Below are positions 1-13,700 of a stretch of 64,000 nt of DNA, in pieces. Position 1 is the first letter of the stretch. Every line of letters begins with the position of its first letter. Under the pieces are notes generated by a model. It ran no database searches, was not told the origin of the DNA, and was given only the letters and a program-made list of their open reading frames with translations. The stretch comes from Endocalyx cinctus (lineage: Eukaryota; Ascomycota; Sordariomycetes; Amphisphaeriales; Apiosporaceae): positions 2,666,001-2,730,000 of the forward strand of contig BCKC01000005.1 in assembly GCA_001600455.1 (NCBI GenBank). Direction: 5' to 3'. A program made the position numbers and the translations under genes.

Positions 1-43
1 TTCTCTCTATATTATCGTGTTTAGTTAACACTAGGTTTTGCAG

Positions 44-519
44 ATGCAAATGGTGGCAGAATTAGCCCGACTCTAGCCCAGCAAACGTTGTCTAATGCGC
101 CGCCTCTGCTGAGACTAGCGACGTCGCCGCACGATACCCATTATTTGGCAACTTTTGCTCAAGATTCGAATGTGATTCGGATACTCGACGTCCGGCATCC
201 CGGACTAGCACTATTAGAGCTGCGAGGCCACGGTGGACCTGTGAACTCTATAGAATGGTCTCCTACGAGGAGAGGATTGATTGCCTCGGGCGGAGACGAT
301 TCCCAAGTGTTACTATGGGATCTTATAAATAGCACTGCCACCACGGTCGCTCCCACGAACGGATCCGGATCTTCTGACAAGCATCTCAGTCCTGTCGCAA
401 GCTGGGAATGCGATTACGAAGTCGGTAACTTGGGCTGGGCTCCGGCTCTCCCTAACAGCGACGCCGGAGACTGGCTCGGCGTTAGTGGCGGCCGAGGCGT
501 CTGGGGTGTAAAGATCTGA
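44..519 (+). CDS. DCAF7/WDR68-type WD40 repeat protein, C-terminal exon (5' partial)
   Basis: This is the last exon of a gene that begins before the window. An acceptor (tttgcag, ending at 43) is followed by an open frame to the stop at 517-519, and the frame is blocked just upstream by an in-frame TAG inside the intron. The visible part covers about 157 residues with two recognisable WD40 blades, including ILDVRHPGLALLELRGHGG, VNSIEWSP and ASGGDDSQVLLWDL, and it ends in GRGVWGVKI. The pairing of 'VRHP' with 'DDSQVLLWDL' is typical of the DCAF7/WDR68/AN11 scaffold family, which links kinases such as DYRK to substrates and acts as a CUL4-DDB1 substrate receptor. The insertion NSTATTVAPTNGSGSSDKH between strands is a low-complexity loop of a kind common in fungal copies. 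Another WD40 family cannot be excluded because the N-terminal blades are missing. Confidence 0.72.
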
Positions 520-2173
520 AGAAGCTACACGACTTCTCTCACGACTATGGGCAAGCCGGATAGGGGATGAATTCGCTACTCGAAAAACGTGGAACTGTTC
601 CGACATAACAATAGAGATACACCAGCAGGAGGCTATGAAAATGCATTTACGAAGCATGGCGTTCCGGAAAGAGCGCCTGGAGCATAAATAATTGACCTTG
701 CGGGTGCGACGTGGGACGGTGGTATTGGAGACACAATGGCGGTAACGGATGGAATTTAAGAAGCAGAGACGGGATAGTGAATTGGTAGTTGCGAAGCTAA
801 AAATGGCCCATGAACCAGTCAGGCGGGTCATACGGCCTGACTGAAAATTTCCAGGAATTGTATGTGTACAATACTGTTCAGCTTACCTGTATCGGGCTTC
901 TAGGTGATAGGTTGAGAGAACATCGGTCTCTCTGCCTTTTTTTTTTGGAGTCAATTAGGCACGCGGAGACCGTAACTGGGCGGATATTGGCTATGGCTAT
1001 GGCCGTCACGCGAATTAACGAATACGTGCATTTATTATCCTTAGTTCTCAGCAGCGTTTAACACGGGCGGAGGAAGGCAAACGATGGTGGAGGATGGAGG
1101 ATGGAAGGTGGAGAGCAGTATAGGGTAGTCATATGGTATGTTCAGTACAACCATGCGGCAAGGAAAATCTGCCGTAAAAGGTCGAGTAATGATTTCAATA
1201 TAATAACTCTTACCAACCCACCAAGCCTAAGTATACTATTAGAGACATTGCTTAAGGGGAAAAATGCATATTCAGTATTCATAGCCACGCTGCACCCTAG
1301 TTTGCTTGAATATCTTCGTTTAGTATAATCGGCATCATTTTCCAAACCTCAGATGTTTTAGTCTTAAACATCTGGAATTTCGAGCCTGCTTGTCCATGTA
1401 GACATGTAGATATACATATACCAAGTAGAAATTTAGATAAACCCATAAGTTTTTAAGTGCTACTACGAGAGAACTTTGCCGTACTATTCATATTATATAT
1501 CTATACACAGCGAATCGATCCTATTTTTTTTTTTTTTGAGGTTTTTTACTAAGAGAAGGGATGGTATCTTCATAAGCTCCTCACGATCCTGGAAAATAAT
1601 GAGCATCTTCATATATATATAAACTCTTATTTAAGTGAAGAATATACACATTTGCTTTCGGATGACGAAGTATCAAAGATGAAAAGATTCTACTTTATAC
1701 TGGGCAGGGATAATAAAGCGGGACGGCGTTGCTACAGCAACCGTGAAAACAATCTTTGTGTGTACAGTCGAGAATTTATGTTGACATTTTTGTTTTAGCG
1801 GCATTGAAAATAGAAAACGCCCACAATGACATACCCCAGCGCGCTTTCTTTTGCCATAATTAATAAAAATTGAGGCTGCAACGGTTTTAATGTCGTTTAT
1901 TGTCTTAAAAATCTTAGAGATAATAATTTATATCTAATTATATTTCCATTAACGACGGCATACACCTTCGAATCCACCCCACAGTTTGGATCGCTGACTT
2001 AATCCTTTTTTTAAGCATTTTCCAAAGCGCGTTTCATGTTATTTCTTCAATCGCATCACATCCTCTTACGACCTTTATCAATTCCTATTTAGTATCTAAT
2101 CTATATCGAATTGTCATTACAAATAGAAAAAGAAGAAGAAAGAGAAGGAGAAAAAACAAACATATAAAATATC
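520..2173. other. Intergenic region, DCAF7-like gene to bimC
   Basis: No convincing gene is seen. The frames here are short and lack splice support. The last few hundred bases before 2174 are A/T-rich and end in an A/G-rich leader (agaaaaagaagaagaaag) that probably serves as the kinesin 5' untranslated region. T-runs lie near 943 and 1526. Confidence 0.6.
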
Positions 2174-5100
2174 ATGACAGGCCGCTCTTTAAGGGGCGAG
2201 AGGCCCTCTATAGCTCAAAAAACACGTACCGGTACCGCTGGACGTACCGGCATGAGAGCTCCTACAACCAGACCATCTTCATTACGCCAGCCCATGCACC
2301 ACGCCGTCGCGGCCGCACGAATCGACCGAACCGCCGCCCCCTCGCCTGCCGAGTCCCTAGTATCGACCGCCACGGCCGGGGCTAAGCGTAAAGAGCGCGA
2401 CTTCGAAATCGAGGGGATCGAGGAAACAAATATCAACGTCGTCGTGCGATGCAGAGGTCGCAATGACCGGGAAGTGAAGGAGAACAGTGCCGTCGTCGTG
2501 TCGACCGAAGGCGCCAAAGGAAAGCTCGTCGACTTGTCCATGGGTCCGAGTGCTTTGAGCAATAAGACCTATAACTTCGATCGCGTTTTCTCACAAGCCG
2601 CGGATCAGAGCATGATTTTTGAAGATGTCGTCAAGCCTATTCTTGAAGAGGTATATTTCTTTTTCTTCTTTTTTTCCCGTGTCGCGTGACTTTTTCTAAG
2701 AGGAAACAAACCAAATCTGACTTGCTCGAATCTAGATGCTTGGCGGTTATAACTGCACCATATTTGCTTACGGCCAGACCGGTACTGGTAAAACGTATAC
2801 CATGTCAGGAGACATGAACGATACCCTCGGCATCTTATCAGACGAGGCCGGTATAATTCCCCGAGTATTGCACTCACTTTTTAAGAAGTTAGAGGTCGAA
2901 GATCCGGCCGAAAGTTTCGTCAAGTGCTCCTTCATCGAGCTTTACAACGAAGAACTTCGCGACCTCATCTCCGTTGACGAGCACGCCAAGTTGAAGATAT
3001 TCGACGATAATTCTCGCAGGGGGTACGCGACTACTGTTGTCCAGGGTATGGAGGAGTCCCATATTAAGAGTGCGGCCGAAGGCATCAAACTGCTTCAGGA
3101 TGGTAGTTTGAAGAGACAAGTTGCCGCCACCAAGTGCAACGATCTAAGTAGTCGAAGTCACACCGTATTCACTATTACCGTCTGCGTCAAGAGAGCTGGC
3201 GAAGACGGAGAGGATTACGTCTGCGGTGGCAAGTTGAATCTTGTTGATCTGGCTGGTAGTGAGAATATCCAACGCTCAGGAGCCGAAAACAAACGCGCCG
3301 CCGAGGCTGGCCTGATCAACAAGAGTCTTCTTACCCTTGGCCGAGTCATCAACGCCTTGGTTGACCGCAGCTCACATATTCCTTACAGAGAGTCCAAACT
3401 CACGCGACTTCTCCAGGATTCGCTTGGAGGTCGCACGAAAACATGCATCATCGCCACTATATCTCCCGCCAAGAGTAACTTGGAAGAAACGATTTCGACA
3501 TTAGACTACGCTTTCCGAGCAAAGAATATTCGAAATAAACCTCAAGTCAACCAGCTGATCAATAAAAAGACCATGCTACGCGAACTCGCGTTGAAAATTG
3601 AACAACTAAGGGGTGAATTAATTACCGCTCGACAGCGAAGCGGAGTCTACCTGTCGAATGAAAGCTACGAAGAAATGACCGTCACGAGCGAATCGCGAAG
3701 GATTCAGAACGAAGAGCAAGCCGCCAAGATCGAGACGTTGGAAGCTAACTTGCGTAACAAGGCACAAGAGTTATTCTCGCTGACCTCAAGCTTCATGGGT
3801 TTGAAAGAAGACCACGAAGCTACTAAAGTACAGCTAGACGCAACAAACGGCGTCTTGGACCAGACCGAACTCATCCTTGCGGCAACACGGAGGCAGCTTG
3901 CCGAGGAAACTCGGCTGAGAGAAGCTCATCAGAAAACGGAAGAACAGATGCAGGTTATCGGTGGCAAGCTCATTTCTACCTTGAACAAGACCGTTTCACA
4001 CGTTGGTGGTTTACACGCGAAGAACAAGAGAAAATCCGATCTTCAGTCGATCAACCGCAGCAACTGGTCGATGGCACAAGGTCAGGTTTCGGATATTACT
4101 TCGCTGGTCGAGGATCGCGTCGAAGAGTTCAGGACTGAGCAGCAGCAAAACATGACCAGCATATCAAGTCGCATGCAGTCGTTTGTCGAGAGTGAACTAC
4201 AGAAATTGGCGACTACGCAGGCATTCCTTGACGAAAACCTTGAAAGCTTCGCACAGTCTAAGAAAGAGTTGATGGAGCAAAAGCAACGCTCGAAAGACGA
4301 AATGGACGAAGTTCTCGAAGAAATCAAAGAAGTTAGAGATCATATCAAGGAAAGGGTGGGCGATAGTCTCCAAGCTATTGCGACAGCCGCCGAGCGTATT
4401 GCCCAGGATGTTCTGAGCGAGCTCACCACTTTCCATAACCAACTCCACACATCATATTCTACGCTCGGTAAGGACTTCAAATTCATATTCGAGGATCTCT
4501 TGAAACACATCACTGCCCAGAGAAAAGAATCCGATAATCTCAGGCAGCAATTGCAGGGAGCCAGCGAAACAATCGTGCAGTCAAATGTTTCCATGTCGGC
4601 GCGACTACAAGAGGTCGTTAACGATGAAAGAAAACAGGCTGCTGAAGAAAGGCGGAACTTGCTTTCACAGATCACCAGTTTGATCAACTCTCAAGCTGAG
4701 ATGCAGGAGTCTCGTCTTGCTACAAAAGCGGCTTCCCTCCAGCAGGGTGTACAAGCTAGCAACACGGTATTCGAGGGAAGCATGGCGCAATATTCCCAAG
4801 GGATGGATAGCTGGGATGAGAGAGAAGACCAACTTCTGGAACAAGTGGCCGCTTCTCGCGAGACCATGAAGACTAAATTGAAGGACGATTGGACTGTAAG
4901 TACACTAGCAGCCTTTACCACTAACATTGCTAACTTTATTATAGACGGCCAACAACCACAGCACCTCCATCCAAGGAACCACGAAATCAGTCCACGCAGA
5001 AACTGTACGGGTTGTTGATGAGCAGATGAAGGACTTAAACCAGCAGATGACGGCTTTGGATGACTTCGTGGCGCGTGCCCGATTACAAAATACGCAACAC

Positions 5101-5943
5101 CAAGATCTACACTCTGAATCACTTCAGAATCTCTCCAGCACCGTTGAGAACTCGTACTCCAGTATCGGTGATCATTTCAAGACTACCTGCTCGCGAGTGG
5201 AAACGCTCGGTTCGGAGATTGATGAGGACGTTACCTCGGCCCGGGATGCCCTTGAGCCGTTATTAGAAAACCTGTCCCAGCCGCTGGCGGATCTTCGGGA
5301 GGAAATCATGGACACGACTATACAGGAATACCGACCTACGGGCGACACACCGCAGAAGATGGCCTACGAATATCCCACCGAGCTCCCGCACACGGAATCG
5401 CACGAATCCTTGATCGCCAAGATGAGCACGGAGCTCTCGCCGAGCAAAGCGGCCGTATTCGTGGACACGGACCCGAGCCTCCCCGTGAACCGATCCCCGG
5501 TCAGACGGTTCACTACGGACCATCACACCTTTCTCCCGCCCTTTCCGGACCGGGAACGGGCCCCGTTATCAATGAGCCTGCGCGAGGTGAATCCCAACAT
5601 CAACGGCGGCTTCGACCTCGCTCGAGGCAACGCGACGATCCACGAGTTCAGTGCTAACGATAGTATCGGATCAGGTCCGCCGACGTCGTCTTCGGGAATA
5701 ACCGGAACTGGAGCCGGAACCGAATCAGCCGAGGATGATCACCAGCAGCAACATACCCTGCCGCCTTTTAAGAAGAGCAGGACGACGGGCGGCGGCAGAT
5801 CCAAGGTTCCCGGAAAGAAGGCTACCATCAGCGCCGAGGGGAGGGAAAATATCCCGCTCGCGCTCGCGAATATCATACCCGGGGGAGGCAGGGAGGTCTT
5901 CTCCCAGAGTATCTCGAGGAGGAAGAGCCCGAGGCTCAATTAA
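2174..5943 (+). CDS. bimC: Kinesin-5 (BimC/Cut7/Eg5 family) mitotic motor
   Basis: The model is join(2174..2650, 2736..4895, 4945..5943), 1211 residues, with phase-0 introns of 85 and 49 bases. Homotetrameric kinesin-5 slides antiparallel spindle microtubules apart. An N-terminal tail of about 85 residues is followed by the motor (about 86-428) with P-loop GQTGTGKTYT, switch I NDLSSRSH and switch II VDLAGSE. Next come the block SHIPYRESKLTRLLQDSLGG and the neck after DYAFRAKNIRNKP. A long coiled-coil stalk follows. Near residue 1014 is a BimC box, TGDTPQK, whose threonine is the cyclin-dependent-kinase site in the family. The C-terminus is basic (RRKSPRLN). The length matches the roughly 1,180 residues of A. 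nidulans BimC. The start is the first ATG of the frame. The two introns are required: without them the frame either breaks in the motor or ends early at 5018. Confidence 0.96.
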
Positions 5944-6584
5944 CGCGGATAGCGAGCGTGGCATAATCCTAGGTGTTCTGTATTTTTCTACTTCTTTGGG
6001 GAGCTAGCGTTCTCATGCATGCATGGTCTGGTTTAATAATCAATCAGGGGGTGTTAGGTGTATTAAGTGGGCATAGATATCTTGTTGTTTCTTTGCTATT
6101 GTCGGATGGCGCATATTCATAAAATATCCATTTGCAAGTTCTAGAACATAGGTCTAGCTAGACCAGGAGTATGCCTAGATACCCCCCCTTTCTTCCTTCT
6201 TTTTCCGCCGGAGTTAGTACGTCTATTTGTAGTTCTCGAAGGCATTGGGTTTAAATGGATGGGATAAATAGTTAGAACGGTGTTGTTTATTTATATTTGT
6301 TGGAATGCAAATGATTGGTTTTATTGTTCATTTAATCATATGCCTTAAAGTGGTTGTCTTTTTTGCTTTGCGCAGCGTGTAAAATTGATCTTGCAAAAGT
6401 GCGTAAAGAGACATGCACGAGGAAGGTATTGGCAGGAGCGTTTAATTATCGGATGACTTGAATATTCGATACTAGGTTACATGCATGTTCCTACCTCCTC
6501 CGTTGGTTGGTATAATACGTTGGAGAATGTCGGTGTAGAGTTAGAAATCAACTTCCAGTCCACAGAAAATAGTCGAAGTCTCTA

Positions 6585-6609
6585 GTCAAGTCAAGTCAAG
6601 TCAAGTCAA
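6585..6609. repeat. Pentanucleotide microsatellite (GTCAA)5
   Basis: Five perfect tandem copies of gtcaa lie in the bimC to F-box-like spacer. No gene is attached to it. Confidence 0.9.
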
Positions 6610-7542
6610 CGCCAAAAGCAGAGTACCTAACCTAGGAATAATGGGGGTTTTAAACACTTCATTAACGGTATTCAACTAAATAGAATGATCTAAAGAGACT
6701 GGATTATTTCCAAGCAGCAGTCCCTACGAGAACATGAAATAGCTAGTAGATCTCATAGGAGGCCGTCTTGGGGTTAACAACTAACTACGACGGCGCATGA
6801 GGCTAGCTGACAAGGCTGGCTGTCAGGGTCTCAGATATCACGGAGAGACTACGGTGCGTGTCTGCGGCTACCCTTCGTGTAGCCCCAGCGGGATAGGTAT
6901 ATACAAGGTAGGGTTTCCGCCCTGAATAGATAGAATAAAAAGTCAATAATTAATGTAATGGTTATTCGACTCTTGGACTACACACCTGTCTCACTGCTAA
7001 GCTCCGTCTAGTCTACGTAACTGCGCTCTCCTACACTCGAACGTGCCCCCCATTCTCTTACACTAGCAGACTAAAACAAGGTGAGACGATACAAAGTCAT
7101 AGGAGATATCTGCTTAGATAGTTAATTACCTTTTTAAGGTTTTCGTTCGTGGAAACTTGTTGACTTCGCTTCCCGACCGTAGGAGATAGGCTTGAGTAGA
7201 GAAATCAAACAGGTAATAATATTCGACTGACCGGAATACTAAAAGTAGAAGAGAAGATAACAGAGGAAATATTATGATGCTTTCACTCGACTAATCATTT
7301 TATCTAAATAAATTAAATATAAACTAACACTTTGTCGTGAAACTATTTTTTTTTCAACGCTCTTGCTAGATGATGCACATTATGTATATATACGTACATG
7401 TAAACAACCCCTCCACTTCGCCCATCCATTATTTGTGAACCTCAACACCTTTGGCGTATCTTTCAGTACTCCATTGTATACCATCTCTCAAATTACTCGA
7501 ATTTCTTAACAGTACTTAGAAAAAAGAGGGAAGCATATTCGT

Positions 7543-7770
7543 TTCTATTCCCTCTTTTTTTTTTTCTTCCCTCTCTCTCGTCGTACTTTCTTCTCCCTTC
7601 GATCTTTCAACTTCTATACGGTCGGGATTGGTAGATACTGTAAGTTTCCAAATCTCAAGCACACACAAATCTACGATTACTTTTTCTTTTCTTTAAAAGA
7701 AAAATCAGTACTCCCTATCTCTTCCTCTTCTTCTCCTCTTCCTCCTCCTCCTTCTTATTCTTTTTTTCTC
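7543..7770 (+). promoter_or_regulatory. Pyrimidine-rich promoter/leader tracts
   Basis: Two long C/T tracts (about 7543-7610 and 7711-7770, mostly ctcttcctcttcttctcctc-like) lie 80-300 bases before the ATG at 7847. Such CT tracts are commonly found just upstream of transcription starts in filamentous ascomycetes, so they probably mark the promoter and leader of the F-box-like gene. This is inference from position and composition only. Confidence 0.45.
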
Positions 7771-7846
7771 AAAAGTTCAAGTTGATCGATCTTTGACTAA
7801 ATGTCAGAAAAGTTTCTAAAGGGTTACTGAGTTGACTCAAGTAAAC

Positions 7847-9869
7847 ATGGCGGCTAACCTAGATACTCCCATGCCCGAGTCTACTATGGATCATGATTAT
7901 GCTCAGCTAGAATTGGAGTACTTCAACGATACCGATGAAAATGCCGCGTTAAACCCGAGATATGACCCTTTATATACTCGCGTTTCCGCTGCCCAAGCCT
8001 ACCCAAACAATGGTGATACTTTGCAATTTTCTTTCTTCTCTAATTCTCTTTTCTCTTTATCTTCCCGTCCTTTCCTTCCTCGATCCAGCCTATCTTATAT
8101 ATTATCGAATCAGTGAGTCGTCGCTGATCTTCTCTTCTGCTTTCTAACCATTCTCTAGGTCATTCGGGGTTTTTCCCTTTGCCTTTCCACGTCCCCGACG
8201 CCCCCAGGCCTACTGCTTCTGCCGGTCCTAGCACAGGGGCTAATGCTAATAACTTTGGACAGAGTTATAATCTCACTTCTCTTTTTAGTACCACGGATTT
8301 TTACACTGACCAGCAGGTTGTATGCGTAATTTGCGGTGGCGCCTGTGTTCCTCATGTATTATTCTCTCCTTTTTTTCTCTCTCTTGTATTTACTAACTAT
8401 ACCCTTACTCTACTCCTTCCTTTTAATCATAATAAACCATATCCGTGCAAATGCAAGACTAATCACACTTACTTTCACCAATATAGTCTTCCGCGAGATG
8501 CCGCTGCGTTTCTGGTATTTGCCCGGTCGAATGGATGCATCCTACCCTTATCAAGGCCGAATCCGGATATCTCAAGTATACAGCTGATAAGCGGGAGCGT
8601 AAGCGTCGCAACCGAGATCCCAACGCCGTCACTAAAGTCAAGGTGACCAGTTTCCTTGGGGGACCAACGGGGTTCTTGATTGACGAACCTAACGAAGAAG
8701 GCGAAAATCGTACCAAGCGAGCGAGCATTAATACTTTTGACCCGGAGATGTACCTCCCCGTCCACCCGGTTTGCTTTGATCTTTCCAAGAAGTTCATTCA
8801 GCACAGGTCCCAGTTTGATTCCGACTTTCGAGATCCTAATGATGCTACTCCGACGTCGATGTTGCATCTTTATGGTATGTACTCACGAGAGAAAAGTATC
8901 CAATGCCCCCTGTGTGCCGGCGCAAAAAAGTCACCGGTTCTTAAATCCTTCTAAACCCTCTCCTAAATTCCCTTGTCTGGTCAATAATGCTTAATGATTT
9001 TTCATGTATCTAGAGATTTGGTGCCAGCGCGCTATCATGACTACTCCGTCAGGTCTCATGAAGCAGCCAATCAAGGACCCCTTTGGCTACGCAAACATTG
9101 TCCTGAAGAGAAGTTACAGCACTTATGAAGATTGGCGGCTCAACTTACGGACTATACCCTATTTCGAGTATGATCCTGTGTCTATCAGCCGAGAGTTTAT
9201 CACCGTTGAGGTCGTATGCGAGAACCTCGAGTCCATGAACGGGAAGTGCCGAAATGCTACCCCGAAACTCCAGAAGCTTCTTGAAGGCATCCAAGGTTGC
9301 GATTCGAACGCCGCCTCACGCATCCTCAAACATTTGGAGCCCTTCGATTATATCAGCGATAAGCAGCTGGAGCCCAACCGCGTCCTCTGCAATACTGTAA
9401 GTTTAAATAATTGATAGCCCGTTTCTATTCATTACCACCACCCTCCTATCTCACCTCCCAGTGACAACCATGAAATTTCATTGTTTAATTTACTAATTTT
9501 CCCCCTTTTCACCAACAGTGGTGGCGAGACGCTTTGTTTTCAGGAAAGCTTATCCCCTGGTTGTACGACCTCGACCTAGACGTACTCCGCCAATGGCGTA
9601 GATTGCAGTTTTCTCAGGCGGCAGACCAGAGCCCCCGGGCCGCATCGCGATACTACGACGAAGAGAACTGGGACTGGGAGCTCCTGGTACGCAAGCTGGC
9701 CTATACTCACGCCGCAAACCGAGCTCGCGGAGGTATCTTGGCCGACGCTCCCAAGGAGGTCCTCAACCGTCGCCGAATCTGGATCCTTCTGGAAAACGCC
9801 CGACTCGGACAGCTGACTCTCTGGGATCCGCGCGACCGAAGTAGCCATCACCTCCACATCAGATTGTAA
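7847..9869 (+). CDS. Five-exon fungal F-box-like family protein of unknown target
   Basis: The model is join(7847..8012, 8159..8355, 8487..8874, 9014..9396, 9519..9869), 494 residues. All junction phases agree. The first donor (GTGATA) is weak and could lie elsewhere. The start is the ATG at 7847, because an upstream in-frame TTG is not credible. The early region is cysteine-rich (VCVICGGACVPH, then CRCVSGICPVEWMH), suggesting a small metal site next to the F-box-like part. A linker KRERKRRNRDP follows. The C-terminus has the pattern LIPWLYDLD, then ENWDWELLVRKL and LNRRRIWILLE. This tryptophan-rich ending is common in Sordariomycete proteins annotated as F-box-domain or hypothetical. If the F-box reading is right it would be a substrate adaptor for an SCF ubiquitin ligase. 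I infer the family from this pattern; no canonical LPxEI F-box is visible. Confidence 0.7.
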
Positions 9870-10726
9870 TTTCACCTTTTTTTTTCACTTCTTAAGGGGC
9901 GACGTTGAAGAATAAAATAACTGGAACTGTAACTGGAACTGGAACTGGAACTGTGAAAAAAAAAAAAAAAAAATCTGCCTACATAAAAGAGAAAGAGGAA
10001 AGGAGGGAGGGATAGGATAATAGGACTTGACATATGGCGAGGTGTTCTTGCGTCTTTTCCTTCTTGCGGTCTGATGATACCCCCTTTTCAAGTTAGTCGG
10101 CGTTACGGTGTTTGATTAGGATTTACATTTCCCTCTTTGTTTCTTTCTATCCTCTTTTCTTACTTTTTCTACATTTGCCCGCAGCTCGTTTTCGGACTGC
10201 TACTACATAGTTGACAGCTTTGAAAGCAAGTACATAGTAAAAGAAAACGTCGAAAAGAAAAATAAAATAAAATAAAATCAACTACTTCTTAGGCTAGTGA
10301 AGGTTCATTCGTGGGTATTCAAGACCACATACAATTGATTCCACTTTGCTCGGAGATGCATGCGGAGGGAGAAGTCGCTACTTGACCAAGCAGGAGGTGA
10401 GAAGACAGTAGATTCGAGGCACTAGTTTGTAGGACGGATCAACCGAAGCAAGAAATTCATGATATCCTCTCTGTCAAAGAATAGCGGCTATTTGATTTTT
10501 GGTATTATCGAGAGGAGGATTGTCTCTTTCTTCGTATCTATCATTTTCTTTCCCTTTTTCCTTTTCAATGTAGAACACACATAAAATGTCCTATTCTACA
10601 CTTGTCTCCTCTAATATTCATTCATACATTTACAATAACATTATACACATTACCCACATAACGGGATTGGGATATAAATCTATGTATATACTCTCACCTC
10701 ACCTCCACCTCTCCCCCTTTCCACTT
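9870..10726. other. Convergent 3' spacer between the F-box-like gene and IleRS
   Basis: This 0.86 kb separates two genes that converge. It contains an imperfect (TGGAAC)n run at about 9921-9953, followed by an A18 run (9956-9973), and an (AAAAT)n-like stretch near 10258. No gene is seen. Confidence 0.6.
9921..9973. repeat. Imperfect (TGGAAC)n hexamer repeat plus A18 run
   Basis: About five imperfect copies of tggaac/tgtaac are followed directly by 18 adenines, in the convergent spacer 50 bases past the F-box-like stop codon. This could be a slippage hotspot. Confidence 0.8.
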
Positions 10727-13700
10727 TCAATCAACACCCTCCATCTCGGCAACGACATCCTCGCACCTCCTACACAAGGCGTCCTCCCGTGGCGCCACGT
10801 ACCGCCAGCAGCGGGGACACTTCGCTTCTTTAGGAGGTAAGATGGTGACCGCGCACGGGACGTCGGGATCCGAGTTTTTACCGAAGTAGCGAAATGCGGG
10901 CGCAGATCCGGCCGGTTCGACGGCGGTCGTTGCGCCTACGTCCTCGTCCTCGCAAGAGAGAGGACCGGTAACGACCTCGACGGACGACACGACGAACATG
11001 GCCGCGAGTTCGTCGGCGCCGTATCTTCGCAGCGAGTCCGAGACCGAATCGTGCTCTTCCGGGACGGTGATCACGACGGAGCTCTGGAGCGAGGAGCCGA
11101 GGGCTTTGTCCCTGCGGGCTTCCTCGAGGGCGGTCTTGATCACTGCGTGGACCGACATGAGGACCGGTATGTCGCGGTGTAGGTCGCTGGTGTTTAGGGT
11201 TAGGCGTTTAGGGTCGATGATTGGGATGTTGTAGAGTTTATGGAGAGGAGAGTTAAGGTCCCTATAGCACAGGTAAGGTAGGATAATTAGTACTGAGTTT
11301 CAATGGTTTTTTTAAAGAGGTAAATTGATTAGAAAGTTGAACAACTACTTACGATTCTTTTTTCATCCACTCCGGTCGGTGATCCCAAACTTCCTCTACC
11401 AATAACGGAGTGATGGGGTGGAGCATTCTCATCATCCCGATGAATATCGGCTCGAGGACGCCTCCACCGTCTCCGCAATATAACCGATCTTTCAAAAACT
11501 CCAGGTAAAAGGCTGAAAGGTCGTTGGTAACCCATTTATAGATAGCGTTGAAGGCGCGGTAGAACTCGTGCTTATCGTAGGCCTCGCCAACCTTTTTCAT
11601 CGTATCCTCTAGCTGAATGATGGCTATATGATCAGCGGGCGTTAGCGGCGCTGTACGGGCTGATTCGTGTATAGACCCGAGGAGCATCTTGAAGATGGTG
11701 CGGAACTTGACGAGGGCCGAGTGGATCCCCTGGAGAACGGGTGCACCGATAGCGACGTCGTGAGTATAGTCGCTACTCGCGGCCCACAGTCGTAACGCGT
11801 CGGGGCCGAGAGCGTCGTAAGCCGGCGACGCCGATACCGCTTTCTGAGCGGCCCCCTTTTTCTTCTTCTGCTTGATCGGCGGGAGGAGGCTGCCGTCCAT
11901 GACTTGAGCGGGCGTGATGATGTTTCCGAGCGATTTGGACATCTTCCTGTTATTCTCATCCAGCGTAAACCCGTGCGTGATCAGTTGCTTGAACGGCGAG
12001 CCTTCCTCGTGACCGGAGACCTCCCGATTTCTGCCCGCGATCCGTAGCAGGAGACTGGACTGAAACCAGCCGCGGTGCTGATCGGAGCCCTCGAGATAAA
12101 CGTCCGCGCGCTCCTTCATCATGCGCCAGCTGGTGCCGCTGTCGAACCAGACGTCCATCGTGTCGGCTCCTCTCCGGAATTTTCCCTTTCCGCGCAGGGA
12201 TTCGGGCACCCACGCGGGATCGTCGGGGGCGTCGGTCCACCAGGCGTCGATTCCGCGTTCCTTGACGACGCGGATAACGTGCTCGACGACCTCGTGGTCC
12301 ATCGCGGCGGCGCCTGTCTCGTCGAAGAGAGCCGGGATGGGGACGCCCCACGCGCGCTGGCGCGATATGCACCACTCGTCCCGTCCCTTGACGAAGCTCG
12401 CGAGCCGGTTCTTGCCGGATTCCGGGATGAAGAGGACCTCGTCCAAGGCCTTCACGGCCGCTTCTTTTATGGAGCCGACGTCCGCGAACCACTGCTCCGT
12501 AGCCCTGATGACGATCGGCTTCTTCGAGCGCCAGTCGTACGGGTACTTGTGCTGGTATTTTTGGACAAAGAAGACGTACTCCTTACTATCTTTCTGAAGG
12601 AGTTCGAGGATCATCTTACTACCCCCTTCTAGCACGGAGGGGCTGTTCAGGTGCGCTTCGGGATGGTCAGGCAACGCGTCTTTTGTGAAATAGCCGCCAT
12701 CGTCTATTGGAGCCGATACGGGGATACCGAGGCTGCTGCAGATTTCGTAATCGTCAAACCCGTGGCCTGGAGCTAAGTGGACGAGCCCTGTCCCAGACTC
12801 CGAAGATACAAAGTCTGCGTGAATGATCGGCTGAGGCTTCCCACTCTTGCTATGCAAGGGGTTAATGTACGTTAAATCTACCAGATCGGATCCTGAGACT
12901 ATCGGCATTGTCGTTTCGGCCTGGCGAAAGCTCTCGTCCTGTTCGGCACGCTTGGCCATTATATCCAGGAAATAATCAAGACGATCTGCAGTAACGAGGT
13001 AACCATTTTCGCCATCGCAAACGACGAAATATTGCAGATCTCGGTGGACCGCAATAGCTTTATTCGCTGGCAAGGTCCAGGGGGTAGTAGTCCATATGAC
13101 AGCGTACAATTTGCCCGGGATTTTGCCTTGCAGCTCATTTCTTACGGACTCCAGTTTAGGAGAGGTTCGCCACGTATCTGTGATGGGAAACGCGATAATC
13201 GCCGTTGTTGAAGTATGGTCATCCCTATATTCCAGCTCGGCCTCCGCCAGGGCGCTCCTCGACGAAGGGGACCAATAGACGGGTTTGTTCTTGCGATAGA
13301 TCAAGCCCTTGTTCAGCAAGTTCAGGAAGACCTCCAATTGCTTCACCTCGTACTCGGGATCCATCGTCGTCCATTTGTTGTCCCAGTCCGCCATGACGCC
13401 GAACGATTTAAACTCCTCCATCTGATCCGCGACGGCTTCGGCGGCGAGATTGCGAGCCGCCTCGCGGATCTGGACGGGCGACAGGTTCGCGTTGTTTTGA
13501 GCTTGCTCAAGGGCCTTGTTCTCTATGGGAAGGCCGTGGCAATCCCATCCGGGAAGATATTCCACGCGGCGACCTCGCTGTACCTGGACCCTCAAAATCA
13601 TGTCCTTCAAGATCTTGTTGAGGGCGTGTCCGACGTGCAATTTCCCGTTGGCGTACGGGGGCCCGTCGTGGACGACGAAAGGTTGGGTTGGCGCACCATC

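Larger units (their letters stand above)
5944..7846. other. Intergenic region, bimC to the F-box-like gene
   Basis: No gene is seen in this 1.9 kb. It holds the bimC 3' region, a short pentamer repeat at 6585-6609 and two pyrimidine-rich tracts upstream of the next gene. Frames between 5944 and 7800 are short and A/T-rich. Confidence 0.6.

Noticed and set aside
810..1061. 83-codon plus-strand frame after the DCAF7-like gene
   Set aside because: Short, non-conserved in look, T-run encoded phenylalanines, no splice or promoter support.
11956..12632. Long frames on both strands inside IleRS
   Set aside because: Shadow frames of a conserved, GC-rich synthetase exon.
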